Assembly: GCA_029851415.1 (NCBI GenBank)
Contig: CM056741.1
Coordinates: forward strand, 85,574,282 to 85,638,281
Reading direction: 5' to 3'
From: Eretmocerus hayati
Taxonomy: Eukaryota; Arthropoda; Insecta; Hymenoptera; Aphelinidae
Length of the DNA stretch: 64,000 nt
Positions 23,764 through 34,293 of the stretch are shown piece after piece. Numbering within the stretch: the first letter of the stretch is position 1; every line of letters begins with the position of its first letter. Made by a program: the position numbers and the translations under genes. Below the pieces are notes generated by a model. The model had not been told where the DNA came from. It searched no databases and saw only the letters and a list, made by a program, of their open reading frames with translations.

Positions 23764-24489
23764 TCTAGTATACATGGAACTCAATACAATCAGTTGAATA
23801 GTATGAACTTGTGCAGCTATATCGGTCCTGATTATCCTCATGTATGGCATTATAAGTGTGATGTGTTGTAACTGTGAATTGAAATAGTGGTCTTTAGGTT
23901 ATTAGGCAAGATGCTATAGATTTTGCCAAGGATAACTTTCAGTTTTGAAGTATATCAAAGTGCACTCCAACCTCAGAACATGATAAGAGCTCTTCTTTGA
24001 AGATAGATTGATCGGTTCCTTCGTATGTATCAACAGAGTCATGGATAAGCATGAGTTGGAGTTAGAATGTACCACTCGATAAGTTTATGAAGATTTAAAG
24101 CAGTTATCAGGCTGTGTTTACTAAAATATTGTTGTCATGAAGGAATTTAAGTGATGCTGTCAGCTGAGTTTCTGATATTTCAATAATTTGTCAGTGGGGA
24201 TCAAGCCTTGTGTAGGATGACAATACATCCAAAATCTACAGTCTGGAATACTTATTCACTTTCTTTCTAGCTCTTTTATCGGTATAGAAATCATAGCAAA
24301 CCAGAGGAACCACCCAAGATTTGAAGAAGGAAACAATTAGTATCATCAAATGGCTCCACCCGCTTATCGTGGGAAAAGCCTCTTTTCCCACACACTGATT
24401 TTCCGGCCTTAAAAAGTTTTTGTGCGCATCAGATCTTAATGAACATACCTCAACTTTTCCCACACATTATTTTGAGTATTTGAAATGGA
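23764..24489. other. unassigned AT-rich DNA in the core
   Basis: I see no gene or repeat here. The minus-strand open frame at 24236-24463 has no recognisable domain. Confidence 0.4.
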
Positions 24490-24655
24490 AGTTACTTATT
24501 CTGCTAAAAAGATTGACAACCCTGACTACAAGGGCAAAACTTGTGTTCAGTAGAATTGGTGTTTTTCATTGTTTTTTAGGCTTGAAATTCTAGCGTGAAA
24601 GTAACTGCTTGCCAATAATGGGGGAAACATTGTATCACTAGCAGAATAAGTAACT
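24490..24655. mobile_element. 166 bp MITE with 17 bp perfect TIRs
   Basis: AGTTACTTATTCTGCTA at 24490-24506 is repeated as its exact reverse complement at 24639-24655. The interior has no coding potential. The flanks do not show a clear target duplication. Confidence 0.7.
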
Positions 24656-24911
24656 CCTCTTGGATATGCTGTGCATTACATGAGGAAAAAAGGCGATCTC
24701 TCTACTTGATAACTGATTGCGCACAAAAATTTCTTGTAACTATGATTTTGCTTGATTCAAAATGAGAAAATATGGATTAGTCGGGCATAATTAGACTGAA
24801 TGAGCTGAGAATCACTCAAAGTTGATTTTTTATATAGGTCTTGATGCTGGGTAAGTATGGAAGTCATAGCTGCCAAGATAAAAAACTTTTTGAAACCACC
24901 AGAGTCATACC

Positions 24912-25697
24912 TTAAAGTCAGCTGATTGCTGAACTTTTTGGCATCTGTCGAGAATGGATTATACTCTATTCCTCGATCAATGCAACTTTAGAGCCTCGTA
25001 TGGTTGCGAAGATGCATCTAAAGGATTTCGATGGAATTGAATGGAAAGTAAAGATGAGAAACTTTAGGAAGAATGTTGATTCTACGCTGATAATATGCGT
25101 GTTTCGCCCTTCTATTATTGCTCGGGCTTTTCAGAATGGTGGAAGAGCAATAAGAGTTTACCACTGACACGTGGCTCAAGTGGCCAAGTGTTCGGTGGTT
25201 TGAACGTCCTTATATACGAAAGTTCATATTTTTAAGCGCTTGCGAAAAAGGGCATTTGAACCCGCTAAATATTGATTACATATATCCCTGGTAGAAGGCC
25301 GAAGACCTGCCAAAGTGGAAATGGTGAGAAATTGAATGGAAGAAGCGGGTTAAAATTCCCTCTCTCGCAAGAGCTGAACAAAGATGAACTTTCGTATATA
25401 AGGACGTTCAAACCATCGAACACTTGGCCACTTGAGCCGCGTGTCAGTGGTGAACTCTCATTGCTCTTCCATCTTTTGAAAAGCCCGAGCAATGAAAGAA
25501 GGGCGAAACACGCATAATATCAGCGTATAATCGAAATTTATCATGGAGTTCCTCGTCTTTACTTTCCATTCAATTCCATGAAAATCCTTTAGATGCATCT
25601 TCGCAACCATACGAGGCTTTAAAGGTGCATTGATCGAGAGTGAAGTAAAATCCATTCTCGATTGATGCCAAAAAGTTCAGCAATCAGCTGACTTTAA
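24912..25697. repeat. nested inverted repeat 2 in the core
   Basis: Arms 24912-25266 and 25344-25697, loop 25267-25343; mirror positions sum to 50609-50610 from outside to inside, so there are hardly any indels. The outer end is TTAAAGTCAGCTGATTGCTG. Arms differ at scattered sites (roughly one in ten by eye). Both arms keep an open reading frame pointing inward (see 24916-25167). Confidence 0.88.
24916..25167 (+). other. unrecognised open frame conserved in both arms of nested repeat 2
   Basis: An 83-codon frame without start constraint reads ...PRMVAKMHLKDFDG, then IEWKVKMRNF, then LIICVFRPSIIARAFQ. The mirror arm keeps a very similar frame on the minus strand (25458-25655) with conservative changes (D to H, I to L, I to F). 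I do not recognise the protein. Conservation of the frame in both arms could mean that the repeat derives from coding sequence of a mobile element, or could be chance given limited divergence. No domain, signal peptide or membrane segment is evident. Confidence 0.3.
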
Positions 25698-26325
25698 CTC
25701 GCAAAGACCAATCAAATATATCTTCATAATTTGAAACTCCCGCCAAAGATAAATACGATATCCGATCATATCGATCGAGTGTCAGAAATTGATAACATTC
25801 TCCTAAGAACATCTTATCCAAAGACGTTATGATGATTGGTGAACCAATGATAGGGAGTGCAAAGTTGGAGAATGCATTTTTCACCAATCTTATGGTCGTT
25901 GAAGTCACTTGATCTCCGGAAATCTAGGAGATTTAACTCGGGTTTGGAAGTGGATTCAAGATATGGGTATTGCTCGCAATGAGCTAAGAACTTGACATGT
26001 TTCTCAAATCCTGCATATGCTCTGTTGAATGGGTTTGATGGCGTACTTGTTCAGACAGAGTAACCACAATCAAGAGCGTGAACTGTGACTCGAATAGTCT
26101 AAGAACTGCTCTCATTGCATGTGGTTCAACACGAGCTCGCGATGGGCCCCCTCGCGACTAGACTATTCCAGCTCCGGTACCCGCGCGTTTATCGAGCAGC
26201 CAGCCCGATTCGAACTTCCAACGCCAAATGACTGTCTCTAATACACCGTTCGTGAGTGAAATCAGTCTGCACTGAGCAGCGGACTCAAGCGCCTCTCTTG
26301 GCACCAGGAGCTCTGGTCCAAGAGA
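25698..26325. other. core spacer, right part
   Basis: Contains an unrecognised 74-codon minus-strand frame (25684-25908). The segment 25694-25735 resembles 30429-30470 in the BEL leader (shared ACTCGCAAAG and ATCAAATATAT blocks), suggesting a related retroelement untranslated region. On the minus strand near 26211-26226 there is a pol III B-box-like GTTCGAATCGGGC, but no A box at tRNA spacing. Confidence 0.35.
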
Positions 26326-29163
26326 TGGGAAAATAACCTCATTGATGATAAATTTTTACGATTGAATATATCTTGGTATCTTGATCATTCACATTCTGTT
26401 TAGTTCTATATTTCATCATTCAAGAGCATTATTGTCGCTTGTCCAACATGACGAGGGAGTCCCAAAATCTACCCATGCTTGAACCCACCGTATGATCTTA
26501 CTTTTTTCGTTACTGTTATCTCCATGAACTGATTTGAATACCTTAAAAATTTGGCTCATCTAAAAGCGAATTCCCAATTTGGATTTGATATACCAAAGAC
26601 TCTGCTGAGTGGACCTAGCGATTCGTTGACTTCCCGATCCGTATTCACTGATCAAACATGAAATGTCATTTCCGTAGCTGACATTTCCGTACCTGTCGTT
26701 TCCGTAGCGAAAAAGCGATATCAAGCTGAGCTCTTATGGAATTTAACACGTAGTATGATTGCCCTGGGCGCGTATGCTCAGTTCGGGCGCTAGGACAATT
26801 TATTCCCTGAGCAAAGCGAGGGACATAAGACCTCCGCGCCCGAAATGGGCCTGCGAGCACAGGGCAATAATGATTTTTCATCATGAGAACCCTAGAACCG
26901 CATTTGAATGCGACATTTTCGGGTTAGAATGATGAAAAAATTTCTTTCGACTTTCTATATGTTTGAGCTTTGATTCTCAATCTAGATGAGATAAGTAATG
27001 AAAAAGATCCACCTTTCGGGCCTAGAAATTCACTTTAGACCTTCGTCTATTTTTGGGTTTCTCCCGAACAGGTTTCTGCGGATCTACCGAGGTATCTACT
27101 CATATCCCTGAGGACATGTCGTCAAGAAGATGTTCAGTGAACCTCAGTTATGACGAGCTTGATTATAAAAAACTCGGTTTTAATGAGCACGCGAAATTCT
27201 GGAATTTGGTAAGATACTATGCTAGATGAATCAAATCAACCTCGGTTACAACAAGCAATGGTTATAACCGAATATTTTTCTCGGCCCCTTGGAGCTCGCT
27301 GTAACCGAGGTTCGCTGTAACTATGTAAGACACTTTCAATGTATCCCTCGCTCTCTTTTTGGCGCAACTATTAGTTTTCCGATCCAGGACCACTCCCAAA
27401 AGTTATCATAGTAAAAGTTTTAAAATGTCAGATCAGTACGTTATTTTTCCTTTTTTCGGTCTCTATGAGTGCAGAGCGCTGCAATGAGGTTTGTTGGGGT
27501 TTCGTTCAGACAAACCTATCAATATCATGGTGTCGAGCATCAAATCTCACAGATACATTAACCAAAATATCACTTCCGTGTGCAGAATGAACATGCAAAT
27601 TTTGGGAAGTAATTTTGTCCTCAATTTTCCTCACCTCGTTTCTCTCGGTAAGAAAGAATTTGACTCATTCCAAAGCTCTCCACATCAATTTTTTCTTCAA
27701 GTTTCTATCGTTAGACGCAACTTTGCAGCTTTTCCATCCCCGAAATAACGAAAAATTGATCCTCACACTCTTGAGGATTCTTTTCCGCGAAAATCTGATG
27801 CGTTTGATGAATTTTCCGATAAGATCCGTGTGATACTGGTACGGCCCTCGAACACACGAGCTACAGAGGTACTAGTCGGTATTCCTTCGGAATTCCTGAC
27901 GGTCAAATCTAAGTTCCAAAATCCCAGAATTACAGCTCGAACCATTTGGTCGAGGGATGGAGTTTAGAGGGGAAATGCGAGGTACAGGTGATGCTTCAAA
28001 ATGTCAATTCGTTTGTGTATGTGTGTGTATGTATGATTTTTTTGCGCTACGCTTTCTCTTCTACACTCCACTCCATTCATTTTTGCTTTCCTATGAATTT
28101 TGTAGAATCGTTCAAAGACGAGACCACTGATTTAGCTGCTTTTCTCTCATAATCGAAATTGATTTGGAGGTTTTTTGAGGTAAAATTGCTAAAATAGTTG
28201 ATTCATAGTGAAATATCTTCTTCTTACTTGATCTTCCGGCAATTTGAATTACCTAGGCTACGGGTTTTCCGGCTCAATCTATTGATTGGTTATTACCGAA
28301 ATTCCATTTATTCCCCATAAATCTAAATTTCCACGAAAAGCGAAAAGTTCCAACAAAAACTCCATTTTGAGCATATTGAAATGCTAAAAAAGACCTCAGT
28401 TTAGAAAGCCGCCCAAATCTCCCTAACTAGCTCCCTCAAAGAATAATTCAGAATATACAAGAATATTTTTTTCAATATTCATACTCTCCTCATATCTCCC
28501 CCACAACCTAATCCATTCAAATTTTGATAAACTAAGATGATACTATTTCATCATTCTAAATCGATTGGTCGATACCGAATTCTTCCAAAATTTTTTCCAA
28601 TACAATCAAAATTAAAATTATTCCCAAAAATTCCAGAATCTTTCGAAAGACTCCATTTTTATCATCTTTATACCGACTTTATTGAATTTTCGCCTCAACC
28701 AGACGATATTCTTTGCGCAACAACCCCAGTGTGGGTCATCTGAATTCCTCTAAAAACCAATTTTCCTCCCAAAAATCAAAATTTCCTTAAAGAACTCCAT
28801 TTTCATCATCTATAAACCAACTGTATCAAAACTCCGCCTCAACCAAACGATTGTTTTTGTATGTTATATATGTGTCTAATATAAGGTGAGAATGAAATGG
28901 ATGGGACCACAGGGAAAATGAGACTATTTTGTAGGGATCGCAATCATGATTCTGGAATAAGATCAGTTTTCCAAATTTAACATCAGTTTGAGTGGTACCA
29001 GAGTGATCATCTGAGACTATTTTGCTAAGAGAAAGCTAAAATCTTTTTTAGCAGCGTATTCTTCTTCTGCATCGGGCAGAACAGAATGTCTACGATACTT
29101 GATCTCACCTGCAAGAATTCAAAAACCCGCGCGCATTTCCCGCCAACACGTGATGGTGCTTCG

Positions 29164-29328
29164 CAGGGCAGTCGAGCGTGGTAGAGTCCTTCCCCTCAAG
29201 CCCCTCCAGTCATGTGTAGAGCGCGCCGCGGCGTCGCAGGGGAGGGGCTCCTTCGCCGCGAGCCACGACGCTCTCTGCACTTGACTGGAGGGGCTTGAGG
29301 GGAGGGACTCTACTACGCTTGACACTCC
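29164..29328. mobile_element. 165 bp MITE, Mutator-like (MULE) size target duplication
   Basis: Present only in the right arm; the left arm has the uninterrupted site near 17143. It is flanked by TGGTGCTTCG at 29154-29163 and 29329-29338, so the duplication is 9-10 bp, the size made by Mutator-like transposases. The two ends are inverted repeats of about 55 bp rich in CTCAAGCCCCTCCAGTCA. The interior is GC-rich and non-coding. It inserted after the large inverted duplication formed. Confidence 0.8.
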
Positions 29329-29493
29329 TGGTGCTTCGAGGGGGCCGAGGGGGCATAGGCTAATAGCCAGGGCCCTGCGCTTCGGCCCCTGCAGCGTGTT
29401 GCGCATGATCGCAGCCATCGCAGGGCCCGCAGCCCCGCAAGCCGCGATGAGTGATTGCGGCAATATTGGCTCATCAAGGGATAGCGGCGTGGT

Positions 29494-29502
29494 GCATCAC
29501 AT

Positions 29503-29533
<31 letters not shown>

Positions 29534-29546
29534 GTGTGTGCATCAC

Positions 29547-29580
<34 letters not shown>
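29494..29580. repeat. expanded TA microsatellite, right arm
   Basis: Two (TA)n tracts separated by TGTGTGTGCATCACATTA; the left-arm counterpart is one short tract. Confidence 0.9.
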
Positions 29581-29581
<1 letters not shown>

Positions 29582-29831
29582 CCGTCGCACCAAAACTTCC
29601 GCTCTTGCGATGCAGAATGCGAGAGAGACGACGACGCCCAAAATTTTGATAATGAGATATTTCAATGAGAGTGCGTCTGATCCGAGGTATTAAGAGCGCA
29701 AATGAGAGGTATTGAAAATCTACACTATTTCGATATGGGAAGTGCATAGCAACGATGCCGAATTGATGACGAAAAGTATGATCGGGAAAAAAGAGGAGGT
29801 TGGAATCCCCGATTTTGGCGTATATGTTAGT

Positions 29832-29874
29832 TAGGTGTGCTTGAAAGGCTTCGCCATACTTTCAAGCACATCTA
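29832..29874. repeat. 16 bp stem hairpin in right arm
   Basis: Mirror of 16652-16694; positions sum to 46526 exactly. TAGGTGTGCTTGAAAG pairs with the opposite strand copy around the same 11 nt loop. Confidence 0.7.
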
Positions 29875-30657
29875 CCGACGTGCACAATATCACTCTTCCC
29901 CAATTCTAGCTTCTCCATGGATTTTTTTCAATTTTGTAAGAAACTTATTTTCATGAGTTGGATATGAAGGGAGATTAGTCGTGGGGTGGGCAAGAGATGA
30001 TCCAGCATCTTCAATAACATTAGCATCAAAATTGAGTTAGAATATTTAGAGAACTATTTCCATTGATAATTTCCTGATGTGATCCATTCTGGTCACTCAT
30101 CTGTCAAAGTATCACTAATCAGTTCTACAATAATCAGTTTACGACCAGAAATAACCCCGCATGAATCATATAGGGGCCCTAAAATAACAAGATGGACGTC
30201 GACCGGGAAGTTTGAAATTGATAGTTTGGAAGAGTAGTGAAACAAACCTCGTTTCGATGTAAATTCGCACATCGAAAGCTACTCGTTCAGAAGAAAAGAA
30301 TATGAATAACGGCTCGGGAGCTATTGATAACATTCCAAAATAGTTCAAAAGATATAATTAAAAAACTTCCGAAAAATCGATTTTTCGGTCCAAAACTACC
30401 AGAGTACCTCCCAGAGTACTACCCATACCTTAACTCGCAAAGGCAGATCAAATATATTTCCATAATTTGTCCTCAGGAGAACTTGCCGTTTCGCATCAAT
30501 CGAGAGTAGACAAAATTTCCAATTCTCCTCCCAATTTCAAGAAGAGAGGAAGAACAGAAATCATCACTGGTGGGTCTGAAATCCGAATTCCAGAAAAAGA
30601 GAGTGGCTCACCGAAATAGAAAGAATCCATGGTAAGATCATAACTCATGGATACTTC

Positions 30658-31600
30658 ATGTTTGAAATCGACCATGTCAAGAAAAATTCTCTTCCTGAGG
30701 CTGAAGAGATCTATATCGATGCTGTCAGTGATTCCAACGATTTTTCCATCAATGAATCCCACATAATCGTAAGGAGCGCTAGCTCTGGTAATCGAACTAC
30801 TCAGATTGTCATGTCGGAATTTGAATCTGCTCGACTAGTACTCATGGAAAATTCAACCCTTCGATGGAACATTCGATGATTGGCCAAAGTTTCGTGGAAT
30901 CATTTACCGGAACTGTCATCGATTGTAAATCATTCTCTAATGCAGTCAAATGTTATCATCTCTAAGCTCTTCCCAAGAGAGATACTGCTATGCAAATTTA
31001 AGGCATACCTCTCAAAGGATGTAACTTCCAGCGAGCTTGAGATTAACTTAGTAAACTGTATGAGAACACTCGGCGCAAGGTCGATGATCAACTGGAAGAA
31101 CTCTCCTCTGTTTCTCCTATTCAGGAAGGAACGGCATCCCAATTGAGAAAATTGATCAATGACACCCCCATATAACAACCCTCTAATAGTTCTTAAAATT
31201 CTTGACAGAGCTACCGATCATTCGGATGACTTGGTAGTATTTATCACTGCTAGCCATCTCGATAAAGAATCCCGAACCCTTTTGGGAAACTACTCTTGGA
31301 GACAATATCGATCCTCCAACCTTCGCAAGAATGAGAACCTTTCTCAATACAAGATTGAGCACACTCGAATCTATAAAAAATAATTCTCAACTCAGCATTC
31401 TTTCGAGCACCAGTGATTCCAAATCAAATGAGAGCCATCAAAATAACCAAAGATCAAGCTCTTTATATGCTGAAAAGCAAGGCGCGAAAGTCCTCGATTC
31501 TTCTCAGTCTGATTTGGTCCCCAAGAAAAAGAAGTGCTCACTATGCGAAGATCATTCCTTACGGAATTGTCCCGCATTCAATGCGATAAATATTGATTAA
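30658..31600 (+). pseudogene. BEL/Pao gag
   Basis: FDGTFDDWPKFRG at 30860-30898 is the conserved start of the BEL Gag core (DUF1759 family). The following part changes frame and reads ALPKRDTAMQI, GIPLKGCNFQRA and LSKLYENTRRKVDDQLEEL, the usual helical capsid segment. Then come ITASHLDKESRTLLG (another frame) and, at 31535-31576, a zinc knuckle CSLCEDHSLRNC, preceded by a Ser-rich basic linker. At least three frameshifts and several stops are present. Gag would form the particle that packages element RNA. The order and motifs leave little doubt about the family. Confidence 0.85.
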
Positions 31601-31689
31601 AAATAGCACAGCTTTCAGCAACATCTACGCCATTCCAACCGAGTTCTTCATTTGATAACCATGTGGTTGCGATGAACTTCATTCTCAAA

Positions 31690-31820
31690 AAACCCAATAC
31701 AGTATTTTTGGCTACTGCCTGGGTTCGGGTTTCAAACTCAAGCGGCGAAACAGTATTCGCCCGGGCTTCCATCGACCAATGTGCCCGAACCTCAATCATT
31801 GCTGGATCATTGTAATGCAA
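31690..31820 (+). pseudogene. BEL/Pao aspartic protease fragment
   Basis: The frame reads VFLATAWVRVSNSSGETVFA, then RASIDQCARTSIIAGS. This matches the BEL protease pattern in which an LLATA strand is followed by an RALIDQGSQ-type active site; here the Leu/Ile-Asp pair is kept as SID but the Gly-Ser after Gln is lost (CAR), so the active site is mutated. It directly follows the gag knuckle. After about 31820 the frame decays, and sequence resembling the post-protease FPISLSAFVL-type segment can be guessed but not shown. Confidence 0.7.
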
Positions 31821-31991
31821 ACTGAAACTCTATAAAAGACGATTTTCAGTGCCGGTACGGGCTCTAGGAGGTGAACAATCTAAGCTCAAGGTCTTGCTGA
31901 AGTTATAATTCAATCAACATTTGAATCTCCATTCATCTCTCTGCTCCGAATCTCTCGGTGCTTGAACTTCTTGAATAATAGATGCTTCTAT

Positions 31992-32520
31992 GAATTACAC
32001 GGATTTGCTGACGCTTCAAAACTCGTTATTTAAACCGTAGTCTATCTCAGAATTACTTCGCTGGAAAATGCTAGTGTGGAAATTTCAAAAGCCGAGACTC
32101 GAGTGGCACCTATCAGAACTGTTTCTATTCCAAGATGAGAATATGCGCCGTACTCCTACTCGCCAAACTCGTTAGTCATTTGGAATCCTCATTGAGCATC
32201 CAAAATCCTCAAGTTTCTGTGTGGACTAGCGGGATAGAGATGTTTTGCATTGGCTCAACAATCATTCATCTCGATGGCCAGTTTTTATAGCTAATCGATG
32301 TTTCAAGGCTATGGATTTGTTACCACGAACCCAATGATAACACATTGGCTCTGGAAACACTTCTACTTATATTAGGAACAGGAGTCGTTTTCCCGATAAA
32401 ATGGCCGAACTGACGCTGTGGTGGGATGGGCCTCAATGGTTATCATTACCCCTTGAGTCATGGACTGACTCACAATTCGTTCCCAAACACTCACCTATTG
32501 ATGCATCAACTTAATCCCCA
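31992..32520 (+). pseudogene. BEL/Pao RNase H region, decayed
   Basis: LHGFADASKL near 31994-32022 is the FADAS motif with the first catalytic Asp. VVYLR, AETRVAPIRTVSIPR and, in a shifted frame, VWTSGIEMF follow in the family order (KTKVAP..TVSLPRLEL in active copies; here the catalytic Glu region reads as stop then EY). Later traces such as NPMITH and a GGMGLNG segment match the region before the integrase. Because the preceding RT palm is absent, this appears to be an internal deletion joining protease to RNase H. Confidence 0.7.
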
Positions 32521-32642
32521 TCATTACCTACTGTACATATGACAACGAATCTTGTTGTATCAAGAGGCTTACCCACCTCTTGCTTTGATGAACTCCAGAT
32601 CTAATTCTGAATAAGCCTTGGGCGGAGGTACCCAAGGGAGCG

Positions 32643-32990
32643 TTGACATACGGAGGAAAGAAACGAACCAAACTTCATCAGATCCATACTGTTCAGCATT
32701 CAGTATACGCTGAAGAAATGGACTTGTTTTTAAACAATCGACCCTTGCCAAAGAGCCACGAAACTTGTGAACTGTCTCCCATTATCACTCATGGTATAGT
32801 GAGAGCCGGAAGCAGATTCGAAAACTCAAATCTCACTGTTAATCAGAAACATCCCATCATACTGCCAATTGACCACCCATTCACAAATATGATTGTTCGA
32901 AAATTCCACCAGCTCACACTGAGGGAATTCCGGGCTTACTATTTGCCCGTCTCATGTCAGCGCGTTGCGAAACCAAAAATTGGCAAGTGA
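32643..32990 (+). pseudogene. BEL/Pao region before integrase and H2C2-type domain start
   Basis: The plus frame from about 32770 reads LSPIITHGIVRAGSRFENSNL, then NQKHPIILPIDHPFTNMIVRKFHQLTLREFR. This corresponds to the family pattern L.P.l...GllRvGGRL..a...., KHPilLP..hplt.Lii..hH. The second His/Cys pair of the zinc-binding domain falls beyond the interruption at 33061 and resumes around 35750. The frame ends in a stop at 32988-32990. Confidence 0.8.
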
Positions 32991-33184
32991 ATGCGACATA
33001 TTCCGACGCGACTCCTATCCATCAAGGGTGTACATCGCATTCACCCGACAACTGTTTATTCTCAGTCGGTCGCGAGCGCCACTCGCGGTGGCAGAGAGCA
33101 TAACCGTCCAAACTGGGCGGCTGAGATGCCCAGTCCGAGCGTGAGCAGCGATTTATCAACGAGTTTTATTATCCTGTTTCGTAC

Positions 33185-33255
33185 ACATCGGTGGCCTAAT
33201 GGAGAGCGGTGTGGTCTCCTACTATGTAGTTCAGGGGTTCCAGTCCTATATTGGA
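33185..33255 (+). other. tRNA-Arg-like module (pol III A and B boxes)
   Basis: GTGGCCTAATGG at 33191-33202 fits an A box and matches the D-arm of eukaryotic tRNA-Arg genes. GGTTCCAGTCC at 33236-33246 fits a B box with one change from the consensus. The 33 bp between them is tRNA-like spacing. The acceptor and anticodon stems are not kept, so it is not a functional tRNA gene; it looks like the head of a tRNA-derived SINE. A matching module lies in the opposite arm. Confidence 0.6.
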
Positions 33256-33948
33256 GAATTTTGGGAATGACTTCTTCTCCCTTTCTTTAATCTCATAAAG
33301 ATTTGATATACCGATTTTTCGAAACTCGGAGGATATGTTTTGGAAGTTGTAAAAAGCATAGTTCTTGAGCCCAGAAAGTCATCTGCGTGGATTTGGCTCA
33401 CTCTGATTTTGTTATTTTGAATTCGTGAAGAGGCCGTTATTTCATTGTCTGATTAGGCCTCACTCTCCACGGTGCTCTTAAACCGACTCTTATTAAAAGA
33501 CCTTTGTTCCTTCGAGATTCTCGTGGGATCTTTTTCAGCATGGTTCCTGGATCATTTTCCTATAAAAATCAAAATATTTTGTCGACCCGGTTCTTTTTAA
33601 TTCAATTTTTTGAATTTCGATCGAATTACTCATCTAAATCACATTCATCACACAAGTTTCTCAGGGTTCAACGCTGCAATTTTACAATAGGTGCTCAAGT
33701 GAATGGTAAGCTACACGGCTGAGGTATGACTAGAAAAAGAGTTTTGGCAAAAATATACTGTTAGGGCAAGGGAATCATAGTGTTATTCATCTCAATCTAT
33801 TGAATTCATTTCGTTCATCATTTTTCTCCCATATTCTTCTATGATTTGTGCATAGCCATGATTGCGATCGACATTTGTTATTTTTTTCAAACAGAGAAAT
33901 TAAGGCAAGGGATCCCAAGTAAAACCGAGAAGAACTGATTACAGTTTC

Positions 33949-34293
33949 TCACGCAATTCGTGATTTTGTGGATACGAATATACCCCACACGTGGCGAATA
34001 TTGTACGCACAAACAGCGTCAAATAGCTGAGCACCATAGTTGGTATAGTCAGACGACACTTTGTATCGCTCGCAAGTGACACTGGAATCGTAATGAACAG
34101 ATTCTATTGCTTGTTCGCTGAAGAACCCAAGCTCTTTCTTGGTTATTTCGCAGAACTCTGCTACGTGAAACATCACACCATGCACTTTCGGGGTGATTCT
34201 CACTCCAAAGTCAAGATATTTTTCACGGAATGCAGATATATTATGCTCGAACGATGGATCTAGTTCATTACCGAAACAACAGAATAGCTTCAA
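33949..34293 (-). pseudogene. protein fragment inside the fold-back element, unrecognised
   Basis: A 114-codon frame, preceded in frame by a stop just upstream, reads FREKYLDFGVRITPKVHG, VMFHVAEFCEITKKELGFFSEQ, then AIESVHYDSS and NYGAQLFDAVCAYNIRHVWG. The sequence has the feel of a real protein (mixed hydrophobic pattern; TPKVH..FHV..F....LGF.SEQ..ES.H spacing) and I have the impression of similar segments in transposon-associated insect proteins. I cannot name the family, and no catalytic motif can be asserted. It is too short to be a whole transposase. Confidence 0.45.

Larger units (their letters stand above)
26326..31152. repeat. right arm of the giant inverted repeat
   Basis: Inverted partner of 15374-21918, 4827 bp. 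It lacks the 1958 bp insertion of the left arm, carries the 165 bp MITE at 29164-29328 and a grown AT microsatellite, and ends at 31152 in the middle of BEL/Pao gag. Beyond that point the BEL element continues on the right but not on the left, which fixes the outer breakpoint of the duplication. Confidence 0.92.

Noticed and set aside
26200..26235. tRNA gene on the minus strand
   Set aside because: Only a B-box-like GTTCGAATCGGGC is present; no A box at proper spacing, no cloverleaf.
33185..33255. Functional tRNA-Arg gene
   Set aside because: A and B boxes fit but acceptor and anticodon stems do not pair; kept only as a tRNA-like module.
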